From Aralia elata (lineage: Eukaryota > Streptophyta > Magnoliopsida > Apiales > Araliaceae): 64,000 nt of DNA. Below are positions 59,847 to 64,000 of the stretch, piece after piece. How positions within the stretch are numbered: the stretch's first letter is position 1; the number at the start of each line of letters is the position of its first letter. The notes below the pieces were generated by a model. It saw only the letters and a list, made by a program, of their open reading frames with translations, searched no databases and was not told the DNA's origin. Where the stretch lies: positions 71,216,358 to 71,280,357 of the forward strand of contig CM068377.1 of the NCBI GenBank assembly GCA_034770075.1, given 5' to 3'. The translations under genes and the position numbers were made by a program.

Positions 59847-61504
59847 CAACAAACACCTTTTGATTAGTAGGATGATAGAAATAATATCCTAAACTTTCTT
59901 TAGGATATCCCACAAATCTACACTTATCGGATCTTGTCCTAAGCTTATCCTTTTGAACCCTTTTCACATAAGCTAGACAACTCCTTATCTTAACATACTT
60001 GAGAACTAGGAATCCTCCCTATCCATAACTTTTATAGAGTCTTGGGGCCAGATTTTGAGGTTATCTTATTTTGTAGATATGCAGCCGTTTCTAGGGCATA
60101 ACCCCAGATGGATACTGGAATGTCGGTAAAAATCATTATGGACCGCACCATGTCCAACAAGGTACAATTTCTCCTTTTAGATACACTGGTCAATCATTGC
60201 GTATCATGAAGCGTCCATTATGAGAAAATACCATTTTGAGATGATCTAGAAACTCATTGTACAAGTATTCCTTCTTCGATCTGATCAAAGGAATCTTAAT
60301 ACTTTGTCAATTTATTTCACTTTCTGAATTCTTTGAACCTTTCAAATGATTCAGACTTGTATTTCATCAAATACACATGTTCAACTCTTTGAATGATCAT
60401 CTCCTTTTCTTTTACTAGTTTGTTCAATTTGCAAAATTATTTTTCATGTAAGTCAAGTTTACAAAGTCCATCAAGTGATCTTCTAGTTTTAAACAAAACA
60501 TTATCATTATAAATAGAACAACAATTATTCTTAAATATAATACCATAACCTTTCTTGTCCAACAATGGAAGTAATAATGTTTCTAAAGAGAACTGAAACA
60601 GAATAACAACTTATTAACTTAATAGACTTGCCCGTAGGCAACGCTAAACTATAAGTTCCTACGGCTAATGTAGCAACCATTGCTCCATTATCCACACGTA
60701 AGATTACTTACTCTTTGTTTAGCTTTCTACTTCTACTTAGTCTCTACATTGTATTGCATACGTGAGAACTATAGCCGGTGTCCAATATCCAAGTAGAACC
60801 TTGACTTACAGAAAGATTTATTTCAATAATGAACAAACCTATATCTGTAACCGAAGCTTCACTAAGCTTCTTCTGGTTAGCCTCTGCAAGATGTTCCTTA
60901 CAGTTTCCTTTCCAGTGTCCAGGCTTATTGCAGTGGAAGCAAACTCCTTTGCTATCTGTATCAGTTTTCTTCTTAGTGTCCTTAGTTATTGCCTTTCCTT
61001 ATACCTTCTTTGCATTATTCTTCTTTTAAGAAGATCCTTTGGCCCTCTTCCGCTTCCTGGAAGATTCGTCTATCAATAAGACTTGGTTTTTCTTGGTTGA
61101 AAAGTGACTCTTTACAGTTTTTAACGTGTTTAAGCAACTCATGCAGGCTGACATATAGCTTGTTCACGTGGAAATTCATAACAAATTGTGAGAAAGAGTC
61201 CGGGAGTGATCGCAAGATGAAATCTTGGATCAACCCTTCATCCAATACAAAACCCAATTGTCCCAATTGTTCAATAAGATTGATTATTTTTAGGACATTT
61301 GTCTATACTGTAGTGCCATCGGTTATTCTAGATTGGAAGAGCTCCTTAGATATCTAATATCTAACAGTCCTACTTTCCTCACCATTCAACTCCTTGAAGG
61401 TGCAGGAGTACAGCAGGAGCATCCATAGTTTCATGTTGACGTTAAAGCTCGTAACTCATGGATGCGAACATGATGCATTGAGCCAACTGTGCATCATCTT
61501 GCCA
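59847..61504 (-). repeat. Copia-4 tandem duplication, copy 2
   Basis: Second copy; the joint reads GCATCATCTTGCCA then CAACAAACACC. Its first 40 bp resemble Copia-1/Copia-2 (TAGTAGGAT) rather than Copia-3. Continues into the gag N-terminus. Confidence 0.92.
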
Positions 61505-61700
61505 CTTTCTAAAAGTAGCAATCTCTTCCTTAGAGGCATTGTCTATAACCATTGTAGGGATAGGCATATTAAGGATATAAGATAGCTTTTCAGCCTTGAG
61601 AACTATTCTCAGATTCCTTAACTAGTCCGTGTTATTTGGTCCAGTTAATTAGCATCTAATATGCTCCGCAGTGATAGTAAATTAGACATTGTAGAATTTT
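61505..61700 (-). pseudogene. Copia-4 gag N-terminus
   Basis: Homologous to the first 65 codons of Copia-3 gag but with stops and no usable ATG (region of ISNLLSLRS-like reading). Confidence 0.7.
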
Positions 61701-61887
61701 GTAAATGAAATAGACAACATTTTAGCATACATTCATTTAATTAATTACCAAAATAAATTATGTCTTTATTTTAAATTGGTATCTCTCACTTTTTTCATCA
61801 AACTATATTACCCTCAATATATATAGTTTGGCAAACCTAATTAAAGGTTTGCTAGTGAGAATAAGGATCCCATTTCAAATGTATATA

Positions 61888-62094
61888 TCCTTGTGTGTGC
61901 ACAACAAACTATATATAAATAAATAGGTAGACACTATTGTCAATGACAACCCTATGTAACTCCTTGTATTTTGCCTCTTAGATTATAATGGTCAAGTGTG
62001 TGCACATCCGAACTAAAATAATCTAAGTTAAGTCCAACCTAGCACTTCCATATATGTGAAGAGAAAAATACCGCCCTTGTGTGTGCACAACAAA
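61888..62094 (-). repeat. Copia-4 leader: three hairpins with loop TGTG
   Basis: CCTTGTGTGTGCACAACA at 61889, CAAGTGTGTGCACATCCG at 61993 and a third at 62075. The fourth copy is missing; the gap falls between direct repeats AAATATTTAATACT, so it was probably lost by recombination or slippage. Confidence 0.78.
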
Positions 62095-62887
62095 GCAGTA
62101 ATGTTCAATTCCTTAATAAGCATCAAATGTAATAAAAGTACATCTTAAATATTTAATACTCTATCGCTTTACCATGCTAGAAGGCAACGTTCGATATTCC
62201 AAATATCTTTGAACACTTAGGACTTAATATAATTTCTTTGAGGGGTTTGTTATTATTAGTCTCATCTTGTTTAGCGTGCATGCACATATAGAATACTATA
62301 TTCTACCCGGATTGATTATGTACGTTTATTCTAGTTTGGTTCACTAGAGCCACCAAATGAACCAAAAGGTCAAACCTAGGGTGCAAGAATTAAATTTAAA
62401 TATAACTATTATATTTAAACTCGGGCTCCATTACAAACCGGTCTTCAAGCGCTCCTTTCTTCTTGGTGTCCAATTCTTCAAAATAATTCTAACTAATCCT
62501 ATTACATGAACTATTTACTATAATAGAAACCTTGATCAGCAGTCAAGAGGAAGTACACAGGAGGAAGATAGAATTTACATCAAGAAAAACTAGATAAGAC
62601 GAGGTACGCAGACCCCATTTATAAAAACTCATTCATTCAAGCATCCTCTAAAATAAATCCAATCACACATTGGTCAATACTCCATAATCAATCCCTATTT
62701 ATTATCATACATATCTCGATATGCATCAATAAATAATATTCATCTCATGAATAATAAAATCATTCCATATATCCATTGATATCATTTAATGGGCAATATT
62801 AGTTAGTATAAAATCCAATTTCAACTCCAATTAGTTATCATGGAATCCAATTTCAACTCTAATTAGTTATCATGAAATCCAATTTTA

Positions 62888-62987
62888 ATTAAAATAAACT
62901 TCTTTATTTTAATCATATTCCAAATCAAAATAAACCCTTTTATTTTAATTTATCCAATTTTAAATAAAAAATAAACTCATTTATTTT
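62888..62987 (-). repeat. Copia-4 leader: AT-stem, 4-nt-loop hairpins
   Basis: 62888-62913 (11-bp stem, loop CTTC), 62927-62946 (loop CCCT) and 62968-62987 (loop CTCA). Each loop is one or two changes from CTCC. Confidence 0.7.
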
Positions 62988-63137
62988 AATTTACAAAAAA
63001 TAAATAAAAAATATAAAAAAATGAGGTCAACCCTTGATCATAAACCTTTAAAAGAAATAATCAAACAAGCCTTTAAGTCAAACTTCAAACCCAGAATTAT
63101 ATAGTTTAAATATTAAATATTCTGATTCATAATCAAA

Positions 63138-63210
63138 AGTGATTCTGGTATAGTGGTAAGGCTTCTAACTTATGACCAATAGGTCAAGGGTTCAAAACCT
63201 TCTAGCTCCA
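63138..63210 (+). other. tRNA-like or SINE-head sequence in Copia-4 leader
   Basis: A-box-like TGGTATAGTGGTAAGG at 63146 and B-box-like GGGTTCAAAACC at 63188, about 43 bp apart as in tRNA genes. T-arm pairs partly; acceptor stem does not close. Either a decayed tRNA copy or a tRNA-derived SINE fragment. Not present in the other three leaders. Confidence 0.45.
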
Positions 63211-63233
63211 AATTAATTATTTCATTTTTAAAG

Positions 63234-63390
63234 GTTGACCAGTCAGCGCCACATCAGTAGTCAATAGTTGACCAGTCAGCGCCATGTCAGCAGTCAACAG
63301 TTGACCAGTCAGCGCCACGTCAGTAGTCAGTGCCACGTCATCAGTTGACCAGTCAACGGTCAACGTTTAACCGTTGACTTTGACCAACGG
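63234..63390 (-). repeat. Copia-4 leader cassette: TTGACCAGTCAGCGCCA tandem repeat
   Basis: Three to four imperfect 33-bp units with GTTGACCAGTCAGCGCCA, then TTGACC/GGTCAA inverted pairs. Occupies the cassette position near the PBS. TTGACC is also the W-box core bound by WRKY factors. Confidence 0.8.
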
Positions 63391-63513
63391 ATTTTTTTTT
63401 TAATAAAAAAATAATAATAATTTTACACAAACAGTTATGCCCAATTAAATTGTTCTAAACACATATCAATGTATATACAGAATCAAAACAATTAATAATT
63501 CGCATAAAGTTTG

Positions 63514-63526
63514 GCTCTTGATACCA
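63514..63526 (-). promoter_or_regulatory. Copia-4 primer-binding site, one extra base
   Basis: Written GCTCTTGATACCA, an insertion at the same place as in Copia-1. LTR starts at 63528. Confidence 0.8.
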
Positions 63527-63527
63527 C

Positions 63528-64000
63528 TGTTAGGTTTGTATAACGCGAACATGCAATCAAATTACATAAATAAAGCGGAAGCGCGACAAAATCAGATTTT
63601 AAAATTTTATACAAACCATCACCATGATCTTTCTTTATGCACAATTATTAATTAAACGAAATAGATAGAGATTAAGAAATTATACCCTCGTAGAACCGTG
63701 CTTCCTCGGGTACAAGTTCAACTCCAATTCCTTCGTGTTCTCCTTGAATTCCACCGATTAAATTCCTTCCTTTGATCAACGTTAGCCACCCAAGTGTTTG
63801 GCCTCTAGAGGTGATCCACCAAAGAATAATATCTATTCAAGAAGATAAGTGTTGGCAAAACCCTAGTTTCTATCTCTATAGAAATTGTAAGTACTCTCCA
63901 CAATTCTTATGCAAGAGTGTGTAACCCTAATCTACGATAAGACTTCTCTTATTTATAGATGTAAGAAAACCCTTCCCTAAACTATTTAGGATTAGGGTTT
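63528..64000 (-). repeat. Copia-4 5' LTR, partial at window end
   Basis: TGTTAGGTTTGTATAACGCG, closely matching 43282 onward. TATA-like box at 63950-63957. Confidence 0.9.

Larger units (their letters stand above)
43282..64000 (-). mobile_element. Copia-4: chimeric Ty1/copia element with internal tandem duplication (runs off window)
   Basis: Left LTR 43282-44722 plus 55978-56355 (split by Copia-3), internal 56356-63527, right LTR from 63528 to beyond the window. Left flank TTAGA (43277-43281). RT/RNase H side resembles Copia-3, the integrase-gag side resembles Copia-2 with its lesions, and the leader hairpins match Copia-1. A 1,658-bp block is duplicated in tandem. Confidence 0.88.

Overview
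The window is nuclear DNA of a flowering plant, probably a eudicot. Evidence: a broken plant-type C2H2 (ZAT-like) zinc-finger gene, a broken RBR ubiquitin ligase, and dense nested LTR retrotransposons of Ty1/copia and Ty3/gypsy type with initiator-Met tRNA primer sites and AT-rich LTRs. The species cannot be named from the sequence. I see no intact host gene.

Layout. 1-1279 is a ZAT-like pseudogene, followed by short repeats and a purine-rich tract. 2279-34588 is one minus-strand Ty3/gypsy element (Gypsy-B): left LTR truncated, right LTR complete. It was hit by Copia-1 (4157-26060, minus). Copia-1 carries a plus-orientation solo gypsy LTR (8213-11900) and, inside its right LTR, Copia-2 (16222-25334, perfect TGCAC target duplication). 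34589-37199 is a host remnant: an RBR E3 ligase pseudogene on the minus strand, split by a non-autonomous hAT transposon (35596-36578, perfect 8-bp TSD TTAACCAA). 37200-43281 is a plus-strand Tat-type gypsy element (Tat-D) cut by Copia-4 (43282 to beyond 64000, minus). Copia-4's left LTR is split by Copia-3 (44723-55972, perfect CTTAT TSD), whose own left LTR is split by a 1,856-bp solo-LTR-like insert (45003-46858, TSD CCTCT).

How the parts work together. The four copia elements share one design: LTR of about 1.8 kb, PBS TGGTATCAGAGC, a 1.2-2 kb untranslated leader, then Gag (CCHC knuckle), protease, integrase, reverse transcriptase and RNase H. Copia-3 is nearest to intact. Copia-2 and Copia-4 share disabling lesions and look like a lineage moved in trans.

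The most unusual signal is in the leaders. They hold three successive kinds of self-complementary array: (i) near the PBS, a cassette that differs between elements but is repeated within each (GCGCGGCCGCGC four times in Copia-2, GCGCAGCTGCGC four times in Copia-3); (ii) AT-stem hairpins with 4-nt loops, mostly GGAG in the sense RNA, some with compensatory stem changes; (iii) three or four dispersed TTGTG/CACAA hairpins whose loop is different in each subfamily yet nearly uniform within an element. Separately, Gypsy-B has a row of hairpins between an accessory coiled-coil ORF and gag, three of them sharing a loop motif while their stems differ but still pair. These are candidates for a packaging or recognition code. 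The arrays are visible directly; function is inference.
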